From a virus, in the IMG/VR virus record IMGVR_UViG_3300025671_008664, positions 1-20,388 of that record: 20,388 nt of DNA. One strand, 5' to 3'. Positions 6,676 to 14,648 of this stretch are shown here, one piece after another. The position numbers and the translations under genes are program-made. How positions within the stretch are numbered: position 1 is the first letter of the stretch; every line of letters starts with the position of its first letter. Below the pieces are notes generated by a model. It searched no databases. It had not been told where the DNA came from and saw only the letters and a list, made by a program, of their open reading frames with translations.

Positions 6676-6998
6676 TGTTTATTTACGATTTACCTGTTGA
6701 AGGTGTCATCACACAAGATCCATCACCAATACATCAAGCACACGACATCTCTTGTATCGAAGGATCTTATGTGAAAGCTGTTCATTCTGGTTATGGTACA
6801 TTTCATTACTCTCGTGAAATGGGTTGGGTATTTGTGATAAGATATGAGGACAGAAAGACATCTTATTCACATTTAAAAGAAGTTGGACCAAAGAAGTATT
6901 ATCTCGAAGGTGAGGTGATTGGAATCTGCGGATCAACTGGAATTTGGAGTAGTGGTCCACACGTTCACTTTGAATCAAACAAACCTTATCGTTTTTAA
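6675..6998 (+). CDS. Minimal M23 (LytM-type) metallopeptidase domain
   Basis: This 107-residue protein carries all zinc-ligand positions of the M23 family: His20 and Asp24 (HxxxD, with AHDIS), His66 (SHL) and the HxH pair His96/His98 in GPHVHFE. It has neither signal peptide nor wall-binding domain, so it is the bare catalytic domain, near the lower size limit of the family. M23 enzymes cut peptidoglycan cross-bridges or stem peptides. In phages they occur as lysis enzymes or tail-associated wall-penetration tools. Its site inside a sugar-transfer operon, overlapping the GT11 stop by one base, is unusual. A local wall opening during glycan export, or lysis, are both possible. Confidence 0.8.
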   Translation: MFIYDLPVEGVITQDPSPIHQAHDISCIEGSYVKAVHSGYGTFHYSREMGWVFVIRYEDRKTSYSHLKEVGPKKYYLEGEVIGICGSTGIWSSGPHVHFESNKPYRF

Positions 6999-7003
6999 TC
7001 ATT

Positions 7004-8614
7004 ATGACTTGGAATATTGTTACAGCTGCATTCTCTGGACAAAAGTTTAAACGTAGTCAGAGATTCATCGATAAGATTGCAACATCTCTGGGAGTGAGGC
7101 ACTTTAAGTTTGGAGATGACGATCTCTTCAAATCTAAGTTTTATGAGGAGAACAAGGATTGGTTTCTCAACAGCCCTCTAGCAGGAAAAGAAAATAAGTT
7201 TGGAGCTTTTGTTTGGAAGCCTCAGTTTATTTTGGAGGCAATGGAACAACTGGAGGAAGGAGATAAAATCTTTTACCTGGATGTGTTGGACCTGTTTCAC
7301 CCAGACATCTTTAAGTTTGTAGATCAAACAATGGGAGATGATCCTTGCCTGTTGGCAATGGGTAACTCAAAACAAGGTGATTACACAAAGAGAGATTGTT
7401 TCCACTTCATGGAATGTGATGAAGAGGATTATTGGAATGTCAATCAACTGGAAGCAGGTTTTTCTTTCTGGACAGTTTGTGATGAGGCAAAGGAAATCCT
7501 CAAAGAGTGGCAGAAGTGGTTGTTTGATGAGAGGGTGAATGGAAAACTCACAGACTTCTCTGGTAAACCACAACTCAGTGGATTCAAAGATGTAAGGAGA
7601 GATCAAAGCATTATCACCAATCTTGCAGTTAGGGATGGGTTATCTGTTGTTGGTCAAGAGTTGAGAAATTTTATTGAAGGTAATGCAGATTATTGGTTTG
7701 AGAGATTTGAAAGGGGTGAAGTGAGACCTTATCGTCCTATTGATCAGTTTATGATTCAGTTGAAAAATGAAGCACCTTATTTGAAACCATCTATTGTGGA
7801 TAGTATTATTCTTACCATTCATAATCAGGAAGAGATTGTTGAATCTGTTCTGGAAGGGATCGAAGATAACACAACTGGTGAGTATGAGTTGTTGATTGTC
7901 TTGGATGGTTGCACTGATAGAACAGAAGAACTCGTTGATGCTTATTTGAACAACTCAACGATTACAAGTCGAGTTACGATTCTTCACGCCGATGATGTCT
8001 TTGAAACCAAAGCAAATAACATTGGGTTGAAAGAAGCCTTGGGTGATTACGTTATCATCGTTCAAGATGACATGATTATCAAAGAGAAAGATTGGAATCA
8101 GAGAATGAGAAAACCATTCCAAAAGTTTGATGATGTGTTTGCTGTAACTGCAAGAACTGCACATAACTATCAAGTTAATCCCAATAGTAAACACATGGGA
8201 ATGGAAGAGGACTTAGATGATTGTTGGTGTGACATTCTCTCTTCTTGTGATGGATCCAATAGACAAAACACCCCACGTCACATCTTCTCTGTAAGATCGA
8301 CGGTGAATCGTGGACCTCTGATGATCAATCATGAGGATCTCAGAAAGATGGATTATTTGGATGAAACTTATTCACCACAAGACATGGATGATCATGATCT
8401 GATGTTTAGGATGCATAAGAAACTTGGGAAAGTTTGTGGTTGTTATTGGATTGATTTTGATTCAAAACCAGAGTGGGGTGGAACAAGAAAGGAAACAGGA
8501 ACTCCTGCTCCTTGGTTGTTGAAGGCACAACATAAAAACACTAAAATCTTCTATGAAAGAAATAAGAAAGAAATTTCTGAGTTTCGTGTGTGTGAAGAGA
8601 GGGAAGTTCAATGA
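7004..8614 (+). CDS. Two-domain glycosyltransferase (N-terminal GT-like domain plus GT2)
   Basis: This is the longest gene of the window, at 536 residues. The N-terminal half (1 to about 250) has WKPQFILEAM followed by the YLDVLD acidic motif at 91-96, like small GT-A enzymes of sugar clusters. The C-terminal half (about 264-510) is a clear GT2 domain: SIILTIHNQEEIVESVL, the LDGCTDRTEEL nucleotide-binding acid motif (300-310) and QDDM at 354-357. A tail with QDMDDHDLMFRMHKK may carry the catalytic base. Two active sites on one chain suggest stepwise addition of two sugars. The gene starts five bases after the M23 stop and overlaps the methyltransferase by 4 bases. The N-terminal family is less certain than the GT2 part. 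Confidence 0.8.
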   Translation: MTWNIVTAAFSGQKFKRSQRFIDKIATSLGVRHFKFGDDDLFKSKFYEENKDWFLNSPLAGKENKFGAFVWKPQFILEAMEQLEEGDKIFYLDVLDLFHPDIFKFVDQTMGDDPCLLAMGNSKQGDYTKRDCFHFMECDEEDYWNVNQLEAGFSFWTVCDEAKEILKEWQKWLFDERVNGKLTDFSGKPQLSGFKDVRRDQSIITNLAVRDGLSVVGQELRNFIEGNADYWFERFERGEVRPYRPIDQFMIQLKNEAPYLKPSIVDSIILTIHNQEEIVESVLEGIEDNTTGEYELLIVLDGCTDRTEELVDAYLNNSTITSRVTILHADDVFETKANNIGLKEALGDYVIIVQDDMIIKEKDWNQRMRKPFQKFDDVFAVTARTAHNYQVNPNSKHMGMEEDLDDCWCDILSSCDGSNRQNTPRHIFSVRSTVNRGPLMINHEDLRKMDYLDETYSPQDMDDHDLMFRMHKKLGKVCGCYWIDFDSKPEWGGTRKETGTPAPWLLKAQHKNTKIFYERNKKEISEFRVCEEREVQ

Positions 8615-9255
8615 GTTATTCAAAAAGATTCAGTAGTAAATTCTTTGCAAAATTGTTGCAACCAGCGGGTCCCAACAACCCTGTGAGAGATAGAGCAACT
8701 TCTTTGGAAATTGTTTTTGAACTTCTAGATCAAAAAAAGGATAAGAACTTTTTCATTGTAGAAACAGGTTGCATGAGAGCAGACCATGGTCAACTTGCTC
8801 TTGGTGATGATGGTGCTAGCACTTATATTTTTGATGACTTTATCAACTACTATGATGGTGAAGTTGTATCAGTAGATATCAATCCAAACAATGTGGCACA
8901 TGCACAGAGTATGGTTTCTGATAGAACATCTGTTTATTGTTCAGATTCTGTAGAGTTCTTGTGGGGTATTCCTGCAAAGAAGAAGATTGATTTTTTGTAT
9001 CTGGATTCTTATGATTTTGATCCAAAGAATCCTGTTCCCTCACAGAAACACCACCTCAAAGAGTTGTGTGCTGTAATGAAAAACCTGAAGAAGGGAACCA
9101 TTATTTGTGTTGATGATCACCTTAACACACCAAACTTTGACCAGTACAGAGCAACTCTTGCTCAGGGTGGTAAGGCAACATTCATTGAAGACTTTATGAA
9201 TGACATTGGTGCAGAGTGTCTGCATGATGGTTATCAGATTATCTGGAGACTATGA
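8611..9255 (+). CDS. Class I SAM-dependent methyltransferase (sugar-modifying type)
   Basis: The 214-residue protein has the motif I region FFIVETGCMRADHG (47-60), in which GxG is replaced by ETGCMR as in the methyltransferase-24-like families of glycan clusters. Motif II is VVSVDIN (85-91), and DFLYLDSYD (127-135) and TIICVDDH (163-170) follow. The acidic DDH site may bind metal, as in catechol- or sugar-O-methyltransferases of this group. The likely role is O-methylation of a surface sugar or chain end, which can also stop chain growth. It is ATGA-coupled at both sides. A cephalosporin-hydroxylase-like annotation is an alternative for related folds. Confidence 0.7.
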   Translation: MSYSKRFSSKFFAKLLQPAGPNNPVRDRATSLEIVFELLDQKKDKNFFIVETGCMRADHGQLALGDDGASTYIFDDFINYYDGEVVSVDINPNNVAHAQSMVSDRTSVYCSDSVEFLWGIPAKKKIDFLYLDSYDFDPKNPVPSQKHHLKELCAVMKNLKKGTIICVDDHLNTPNFDQYRATLAQGGKATFIEDFMNDIGAECLHDGYQIIWRL

Positions 9256-10022
9256 GAAGGGGTTCTGACGTAATCCTGAGTGCCTGGAATGGTGGACTGG
9301 GTGATCAACTTCAGTTCTCCACTCTTCCAGAAGAGTTTTACAAACAACAAAGAAGAGAAACGTATCTTCTAGATCGTAACAACTTTAGGAATAAAGAAAT
9401 CTATGATTTGGTGTGGGGATACAACCCTTACATCAAGGGAATTAAAAATGGTGAATGGTCAGCAGGAGACACTCCTGAAATAAGACAACAGAACTACACA
9501 AACAATTGGATTAGTTCTTGGGAAAAGGCACATGGTTTAGAACCAACAAACATCTATCCAAAAATTTATTACCAACCAAAAAAGATTGATGGATATGAAG
9601 ATATTATCCTTGTTGATTTTTCAGCAGTCAGTTTAAAATTTGATGGTGTTGGTAATGGATATAATATTGAAAAACTAAAAAGAACTTTTAACAAAATGAA
9701 AGAAGAAACAGATAAGAAATTCTTATTTGTTAAGTTTGGAAATGATGTAAGTAGTTCAAAAATCAACATTGAATGTGATGGGGAAGTTCAAGTAGAATCT
9801 ATTTTTCATTATTGTGATCTCATGTTTTCCTCCAGTGGGTTGTGTGGACTTCATAGTGGTTCAACGGCTTTAGCCAGTGCTGTTAAGAGATATAAAGAAA
9901 ACCTTGACATCTTTGTTTTTGTCTCAAATACATTGTATAATAATATGCAGAGATGGTTGAGGAATGAATTACGGTTTGGTGCTTTCTATCTTGATTATGT
10001 AAACTACATTGTAACAGAATGA
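9252..10022 (+). CDS. GT9/GT-B-like glycosyltransferase (putative heptosyltransferase-type)
   Basis: The protein has 256 residues. Its N-terminus ILSAWNGGLGDQLQFSTLPEEF resembles the GGxGDxLxxTP loop of GT9 heptosyltransferases, in which the acceptor domain begins with this glycine-rich turn. The C-terminal half contains MFSSSGLCGLHSGSTALASAV, which matches the donor-site Gly/Ser/His-rich loop of GT-B enzymes. It is shorter than typical GT9 proteins (320-350), so part of the interdomain region is reduced. A heptose-nucleotide set lies 3 kb downstream and could supply the donor. It is ATGA-coupled to the methyltransferase and to the next gene. The family is suggestive, not firm. Confidence 0.55.
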   Translation: MRRGSDVILSAWNGGLGDQLQFSTLPEEFYKQQRRETYLLDRNNFRNKEIYDLVWGYNPYIKGIKNGEWSAGDTPEIRQQNYTNNWISSWEKAHGLEPTNIYPKIYYQPKKIDGYEDIILVDFSAVSLKFDGVGNGYNIEKLKRTFNKMKEETDKKFLFVKFGNDVSSSKINIECDGEVQVESIFHYCDLMFSSSGLCGLHSGSTALASAVKRYKENLDIFVFVSNTLYNNMQRWLRNELRFGAFYLDYVNYIVTE

Positions 10023-10234
10023 ATCTACTCATCCCACTTTTAATTGCAACAGTTCCAGTTGGTCAAGATCTCAATGCTGACTTTCAACTTGATCTTCAAC
10101 AACTGGAATCGGAGTTGAATCAAACAGAGAAACCAAAGGGTAAGAGTCCTCTTGAAAAAATGGTTGAGGATTTCGAAGTAAACTGTAATGGTTTCTATGG
10201 TTGTGGAGCAGGTTACAAAGGAGCAAAATGGTAG
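10019..10234 (+). CDS. Small exported protein with a cysteine-glycine tail
   Basis: The 71-residue protein begins with a signal-like segment, MNLLIPLLIATVPVGQ; the charged N-region is absent, so export is probable, not certain. A helical acidic middle (DLQQLESELNQTEK) and a basic linker follow. The tail has a short Cys/Gly/Tyr-rich motif with two cysteines (NCNGFYGCGAGYKGAKW), which could form a disulphide outside the cytoplasm. It overlaps the preceding gene by 4 bases and the next by 7. It is coded within the sugar block but has no enzyme signature. A small periplasmic or membrane-associated factor for glycan export is one guess. Unknown function. Confidence 0.65.
   Translation: MNLLIPLLIATVPVGQDLNADFQLDLQQLESELNQTEKPKGKSPLEKMVEDFEVNCNGFYGCGAGYKGAKW
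10217..10222 (+). promoter_or_regulatory. Ribosome-binding site deciding the SDR start
   Basis: AAAGGAG around 10216-10222 lies just ahead of ATG 10228. This favours ATG 10228 over an in-frame TTG at 10201 that lies inside the upstream gene. Confidence 0.6.
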
Positions 10235-10902
10235 AAAAACTTGCCTTCAGGGATTCTGACCTGAAGAGGGGAAAACATATTATGATCACTGGGTGTTCTT
10301 CTGGTCTTGGAAGAGCACTCATGGATAATGGCATTCAGAGAGGTCATATAATCTTTCCTCACATGAGGAAGGGTAAGTGTCGCATCACAGGTGACATTAC
10401 TGACCCTCAGTTTATTGATAGGTTCTATGACTGGTTACAACAATGTAACACTCAGGTGTTCATCAATAATGCTGCAATCTATTGGAATGTGAACGCTGAG
10501 GTAACAAGTGATGATAAGATCAAGGAGATTATTGATACCAATGTTACGGCACAGATTCTGATGCTCAAGAGAGTCTTCAATTACTTCAGAAGAAGTAAGG
10601 GAGGATTGATTATCAACATCAACTCTTTGAGTGTTGATCATCCAAACATAGATGAATCAATTTATTGTGCGAGTAAATATGCTCTGATGGGATTCTCTAA
10701 ATCACTTCAAGCAGGTTCGGTTGGAACAGGTGTGGAGATTGTGGATGTTTATCCTGGAGGTATTCAAACAAGGATGACAGAGGACAGAGACAACTACGAC
10801 ACCCTAATGGATGTGGATGAAGTAGCTAATCAAGTTTTAGATTTGGTGAATAGAAAACACCACTATGTAAATGAGATCAAACTGAGGAAAAGAAACAAAT
10901 GA
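10228..10902 (+). CDS. Short-chain dehydrogenase/reductase
   Basis: The protein has 224 residues from ATG 10228. It has the cofactor motif TGCSSGLGR (21-29), NNAA at 80-83 (INNAAIYW), the catalytic Ser133 in NINSLS, and Tyr146/Lys150 in YCASK. The downstream VDVYPGGIQTRM matches the PG motif of classical SDRs. It reduces or oxidises a carbonyl or alcohol with NAD(P). Substrate cannot be read. Its neighbours, an MDR and a TPP-dependent enzyme, are coupled by 4- and 1-base overlaps and suggest a three-enzyme route, for example to a ketose or branched sugar. It is slightly shorter than classical SDRs (about 250), mainly in the C-terminal substrate loop. Confidence 0.85.
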   Translation: MVEKLAFRDSDLKRGKHIMITGCSSGLGRALMDNGIQRGHIIFPHMRKGKCRITGDITDPQFIDRFYDWLQQCNTQVFINNAAIYWNVNAEVTSDDKIKEIIDTNVTAQILMLKRVFNYFRRSKGGLIININSLSVDHPNIDESIYCASKYALMGFSKSLQAGSVGTGVEIVDVYPGGIQTRMTEDRDNYDTLMDVDEVANQVLDLVNRKHHYVNEIKLRKRNK

Positions 10903-11909
10903 AGGCAGCAGTTTTAGAGAAGATTGATGCACCACTTGCAGTTAGAGAGGTAGAACTTACTGAGTTGAAGTTCGGCCAGGTTCTTGTAAAAGTTTTGGTG
11001 AGTGGATTGTGTGGAGCACAACTTCATGAGATTCGGGGTTACAAAGGTAACGAAAAGTTTCTTCCCCATTTGATGGGACATGAGGGTTGTGGTATTGTAG
11101 AAGATGTTGGGGTTGGAGTAACAACTGTCAAACCAGGAGATAAGGTTGTTATGCATTGGCGGCCTGGTTCTGGAGTTGAATCTCCTTTCCCCAATTATGT
11201 TTTAAACGGGAAAACTATTTCAAGTGGCAAAGTTACTACGTTATCGGAATATTCGATTGTTTCCGAAAATCGAGTTACCAAAATACCTAATGAAACTCCC
11301 TCTACTCTTGCTGCTATGCTTGGGTGTTCTCTCACCACTGCTCTGGGTATTATTGACAATGAATGTGACCTGAAGTTTGGTCAATCTGTTGCAGTGATTG
11401 GTTGTGGTGGTGTTGGATTGAATCTCCTACAGGCTGCAAAGATGAGAAGTGCCTCACCAATCTATGGTGTGGATATCAATAAGAACATGGGTGAATTGTC
11501 TCTCGCTGTTGGTGCGGAGAAGTTTCTTTATGACATTGAACATCTACATGAGAAGTGTGATGTCATCATTGACACAACAGGAATTCCACAGGTGATTTCG
11601 AATGCTTACGACAAACTGGCACCTGGTGGGACACTTGTACTCGTGGGACAACCCAAACCTGGTCTCTCTCTGGAGTTTGATGGTCTATCGTTCTTCGATG
11701 GACAAGGACGAAAAGTCAAGGCAACTCAAGGAGGAAAAACCAATCCTGAAGTGGACATTCCTCGTTACATCAAGTTGGCAGTGAAGGGAGTCTTGGATTA
11801 TGAAACTCTTCACACTGACACATTTACTTTGGATGAAGTCAATGATGCTTTCGACTTGTTGAAGAGTGGGAATGCCGGTAGAATTATGATCAAGATTGGA
11901 GAATACTGA
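10899..11909 (+). CDS. Zinc-type medium-chain dehydrogenase/reductase
   Basis: The 336-residue protein has Cys38 (SGLCGAQLHE), His61-Glu62 (MGHEGCG) and the Rossmann motif AVIGCGGVGL near residues 165-174. These supply the catalytic zinc and NAD(P) sites of the sorbitol/threonine/alcohol dehydrogenase group. The four-cysteine structural zinc loop is missing from the expected region after residue 90, where PGSGVESPFPNYVLNGK takes its place. It probably oxidises or reduces a polyol or sugar carbonyl. It sits between the SDR and the fused TPP enzyme with overlaps of 4 and 1 bases. Similar three-gene sets occur in surface-sugar clusters of other bacteria, to my recollection; this could not be checked here. 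Confidence 0.8.
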   Translation: MKAAVLEKIDAPLAVREVELTELKFGQVLVKVLVSGLCGAQLHEIRGYKGNEKFLPHLMGHEGCGIVEDVGVGVTTVKPGDKVVMHWRPGSGVESPFPNYVLNGKTISSGKVTTLSEYSIVSENRVTKIPNETPSTLAAMLGCSLTTALGIIDNECDLKFGQSVAVIGCGGVGLNLLQAAKMRSASPIYGVDINKNMGELSLAVGAEKFLYDIEHLHEKCDVIIDTTGIPQVISNAYDKLAPGGTLVLVGQPKPGLSLEFDGLSFFDGQGRKVKATQGGKTNPEVDIPRYIKLAVKGVLDYETLHTDTFTLDEVNDAFDLLKSGNAGRIMIKIGEY

Positions 11910-13102
11910 TGAGAAAGGTGTGGACTAAGGAGGAACTAATTGCCTTCGAAGATAGGATTGGTGATCTCTACATGGATAACCAACTACCATTCCTTTTTCA
12001 CCTTTCTGGTGGAAATGAAGAACAACTGATTGATATCTTCAAAGATATTAAAGAAGGTGATTATGTAATCTCTAATCACCGTAATCATTATCATGCACTC
12101 TTGCATGGTATTCCTCCCGAAGAACTCGAACAGAAAATCAAAGATGGCCGCAGCATGTTTGTCTATGACAGAGAGCGGAATTTCTTCCTCTCTGCTATCA
12201 TTGGTGGCACTCCTGCCATTGCTGCTGGTGTTGCGTGGGCTCTCAAACGTAAGGGGTCAGACCAGAGAGTCTGGTGTTTTGTGGGAGATGGTACAGAAGA
12301 TAATGGACACCTGGCAGAGGCAGTTCGTTATGTTGATGGCTTTGATCTTCCCTGCACTTTTGTTATTGAAAGTAACGACCGCAGTTGTGAGGCTACCAAT
12401 GAGGACCGCTGGGGTAAGACAGCACATCCTGAGTGGAACTCTCCCAATGTCATTCGTTATCAATACACCTGCACTTATCCCCACTGTCGTAAACCTGGAA
12501 TGATTGATCTTTCCAAGGCAGTGAAGAAAACTGATAATGAATACTTCCCTCCTCTGAAACCTTTTGTTTATCCTGAGTATGAGAAGACTGATCTCTCTTA
12601 CAAGGAGGCAATGATTCAAACTCAGACTGAACTGGGTGAACAAGGAGCAATCTTTATTGGATACAATGTCAAGTATGGAAATGCCATTGGAACTCTGAAG
12701 GACGTTCCTGATGAACAGAAACTTGAAACGCCTGTGGCAGAGAACCTGATGGCAGGTCTTGCTATTGGAATGTCCTTTGAGGGATTCACTCCTGTTGTTT
12801 ACTTTGAACGTCACGACTTCATGTTGGTGGCAGCAGATGCCATCATCAATCACATTGATAAGATTGAAAGGATCTCACATGGTGAGTTCAAGTGTCCTGT
12901 CATTATTCGTGCTGTGACTGCTGACGCTGGTCCCTTCTACTCTGGAATCACACACTCTCAGGACTTCACTAAAGTCTTCAAAGAAGCAGTGAGTTTCCCT
13001 GTACATGATCCTGTAACTGGTGACGATGTTATCAGAGCATTCAGAGGTGCTAAAGAAAGTGGCAAACCCGCCATGATTATTGAAAGAAAGTCACGATACT
13101 GA
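11909..13102 (+). CDS. Fused TPP-dependent enzyme (E1 alpha + E1 beta/transketolase-like)
   Basis: This 397-residue chain joins two halves. Residues 50-160 show an E1-alpha layout: HRNHYHALLHG, then the TPP/Mg motif GDGTEDNG (126-133) ending in ESND (154-157). Residues 230-397 follow the E1-beta pyrimidine-binding layout: ETPVAENLMAGLAIGMSFEG with Glu278 as the expected TPP-activating acid, then VYFERHDFMLVAADAIINHIDK. The C-terminal transketolase-C domain of E1-beta is absent and the whole is about 250 residues shorter than alpha plus beta. No lipoyl E2 or E3 gene follows. It more likely acts as a carboligase or ketol-transferase in sugar synthesis than as a 2-oxo acid dehydrogenase. A CxxxxC pair at 188/193 is an extra. 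Confidence 0.8.
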   Translation: MRKVWTKEELIAFEDRIGDLYMDNQLPFLFHLSGGNEEQLIDIFKDIKEGDYVISNHRNHYHALLHGIPPEELEQKIKDGRSMFVYDRERNFFLSAIIGGTPAIAAGVAWALKRKGSDQRVWCFVGDGTEDNGHLAEAVRYVDGFDLPCTFVIESNDRSCEATNEDRWGKTAHPEWNSPNVIRYQYTCTYPHCRKPGMIDLSKAVKKTDNEYFPPLKPFVYPEYEKTDLSYKEAMIQTQTELGEQGAIFIGYNVKYGNAIGTLKDVPDEQKLETPVAENLMAGLAIGMSFEGFTPVVYFERHDFMLVAADAIINHIDKIERISHGEFKCPVIIRAVTADAGPFYSGITHSQDFTKVFKEAVSFPVHDPVTGDDVIRAFRGAKESGKPAMIIERKSRY

Positions 13103-13836
13103 TGGGAATCCTTGTTATTGGGGATAGTTGTCTGGATGTCTACACTTATTGTAAGGCAACCAGATTGGCACCCGACAGACCTGTCCCTGTGTTGGAAACA
13201 ATCAAGGTGGTGGAGACACCAGGGATGGCTTACAACGTCTACAAGAACCTTCAGGGGTTGTCCAATGCGTGTAACATTGTGACCAATGAGAACTGGAAGA
13301 CAGTCAAGAAGACTAGGTTTGTGGATGATAAGAGTAATCACATGTTTGTGAGGGTTGACACTACCTATCCTCTAAATCCAATCGATCTAAATAATATTAG
13401 CTTTGATTATGATACAATTGTTATCTCCGACTATGATAAGGGGTTTCTATCGGAAGATGACATTGAGTACATCTGTGCTAACCATCCACAGGTTTTTCTA
13501 GACACGAAGAAGGTTCTAGACATCTGGGCACTCAAAGCAAAGTTTATTAAGATCAACAACTACGAATACGAAAGATCAAAATCTTTTATCAATCGACACA
13601 TCAACGACAAGGTAATCAAAACTGTTGGAAGTGAAGGTTGTGTTTATCGTGGTAAAGTATATCCAGTTATGAATAAGGTTGAAGTTTTAGATGTTTCTGG
13701 TGCAGGTGATACCTTTATGGCAGCTTTAGCATTTCAATATACTCAGAGTGATGATTTGGTATCCGCAATAAACTTTGCTAACAAATGTGCCTCCGAAGTC
13801 GTTCAACACAAAGGGGTAACCACATGCCAAAAGTAA
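13102..13836 (+). CDS. rfaE1: PfkB-family heptose-phosphate kinase (HldE/RfaE kinase-domain-like)
   Basis: This is a 244-residue ribokinase-like fold protein. The N-terminal VIGDSCLDVYTYCKATRLAPDRPVPVLE matches the RfaE kinase start, including the APDRPVPV segment typical of heptose-7-phosphate kinases. The C-terminal SGAGDTFMAALAF places the catalytic base at Asp203. It should phosphorylate D-glycero-D-manno-heptose 7-phosphate at C1. At about 320 residues the usual kinase domain is longer, so lid or loop sections are trimmed. In many bacteria this domain is fused to the nucleotidyltransferase, but here that activity is a separate gene at 14611. It shares one base with the TPP gene and overlaps the epimerase by 13. 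Confidence 0.75.
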   Translation: MGILVIGDSCLDVYTYCKATRLAPDRPVPVLETIKVVETPGMAYNVYKNLQGLSNACNIVTNENWKTVKKTRFVDDKSNHMFVRVDTTYPLNPIDLNNISFDYDTIVISDYDKGFLSEDDIEYICANHPQVFLDTKKVLDIWALKAKFIKINNYEYERSKSFINRHINDKVIKTVGSEGCVYRGKVYPVMNKVEVLDVSGAGDTFMAALAFQYTQSDDLVSAINFANKCASEVVQHKGVTTCQK

Positions 13837-14648
13837 TTCTTACTGGATCCAATGGTTTCATTGGGAAGAACTTCAAAACAGTTTTGGAGAAAACATGGGA
13901 AGTAATTCCTGTAGAGTTCAATGATTGTTGGCTGTTTCTAAAAACATTCGAAGATTGGGATGATGTGGAGTTCATTCTCCATCAGGGTGCAATCTCTGAC
14001 ACCACCGAAACAAACATCTCAAAGATTCATGATTACAATGTTTGCTTCACCATCTCTTTGTTTGAGATTGCGAAGGTAAAGGGTATCCCAGTTAAGTATG
14101 CCTCCTCTGCATCGGTGTATGGTAACTTGGCACCTAACTATAATCCACTCAACTATTATGCTCTGTCAAAACTGACAGTGGACTATTGGGTTCAGGATCA
14201 CATAGAAGAGTTTAGTCACATTCAGGGATTCAGATACTTCAATGTTTATGGACCCAATGAGGAAGATAAGGTAGAGAGAAATCAATCCTCACCAATCTCT
14301 AAGTTCATTCATCAAGCCAAAAAGGATGGTGAGATTATTCTCTTCCATTGTTCAGAAAGAACCAAGAGAGATTTCATTCATGTGGATGATGTGATCAACA
14401 TCGTTTTGGATAATGATAAGGGATCAGGAATTTATGATCTCGGAACAAGTAATCCAATTAGTTTTGAAGATGTTGGCAATTGTGTGGCAGAGTGTTATAA
14501 TGCAGAGATAAAATATATTGGATTCCCTCCACACCTTTCTAACAAGTATCAACATTATACTTGTGCGAAGGAAGAATGGGGTGATTATCAGTTTAAAACT
14601 GTTGAAGATTATGTCAGAGAAGTTAGTTTGGGCGAACGGGTGCTATGA
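13824..14648 (+). CDS. hldD: ADP-heptose 6-epimerase-like NAD-dependent epimerase
   Basis: The 274-residue extended SDR starts at ATG 13824, preceded by AAGGGG; the upstream in-frame start at 13785 lies in the kinase gene. TGSNGFIG (7-14) binds the cofactor, HQGAISDTTET (53-63) is the characteristic HldD segment, and Tyr112/Lys116 form YxxxK in YYALSK. FRYFNVYGPNE and RDFIHVDDV are conserved downstream. HldD converts ADP-D-glycero- to ADP-L-glycero-D-manno-heptose by transient oxidation at C6. It is about 40 residues shorter than the usual enzyme. It overlaps the nucleotidyltransferase by 38 bases, one of the longest overlaps in the window. The nucleotide (ADP or other) is not certain. Confidence 0.8.
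   Translation: MPKVILTGSNGFIGKNFKTVLEKTWEVIPVEFNDCWLFLKTFEDWDDVEFILHQGAISDTTETNISKIHDYNVCFTISLFEIAKVKGIPVKYASSASVYGNLAPNYNPLNYYALSKLTVDYWVQDHIEEFSHIQGFRYFNVYGPNEEDKVERNQSSPISKFIHQAKKDGEIILFHCSERTKRDFIHVDDVINIVLDNDKGSGIYDLGTSNPISFEDVGNCVAECYNAEIKYIGFPPHLSNKYQHYTCAKEEWGDYQFKTVEDYVREVSLGERVL

Noticed and set aside
12093-12503. 136-codon plus-strand ORF inside the TPP gene
   Set aside because: It is an out-of-frame ORF in a gene with strong family motifs; its product is low-complexity Leu/Val-rich with no domain.
12257-12853. 198-codon minus-strand ORF opposite the TPP enzyme
   Set aside because: It is wholly antisense to a gene with clear domain motifs, has no ribosome-binding site, and no recognisable domain; it is a shadow of the plus-strand codon pattern.
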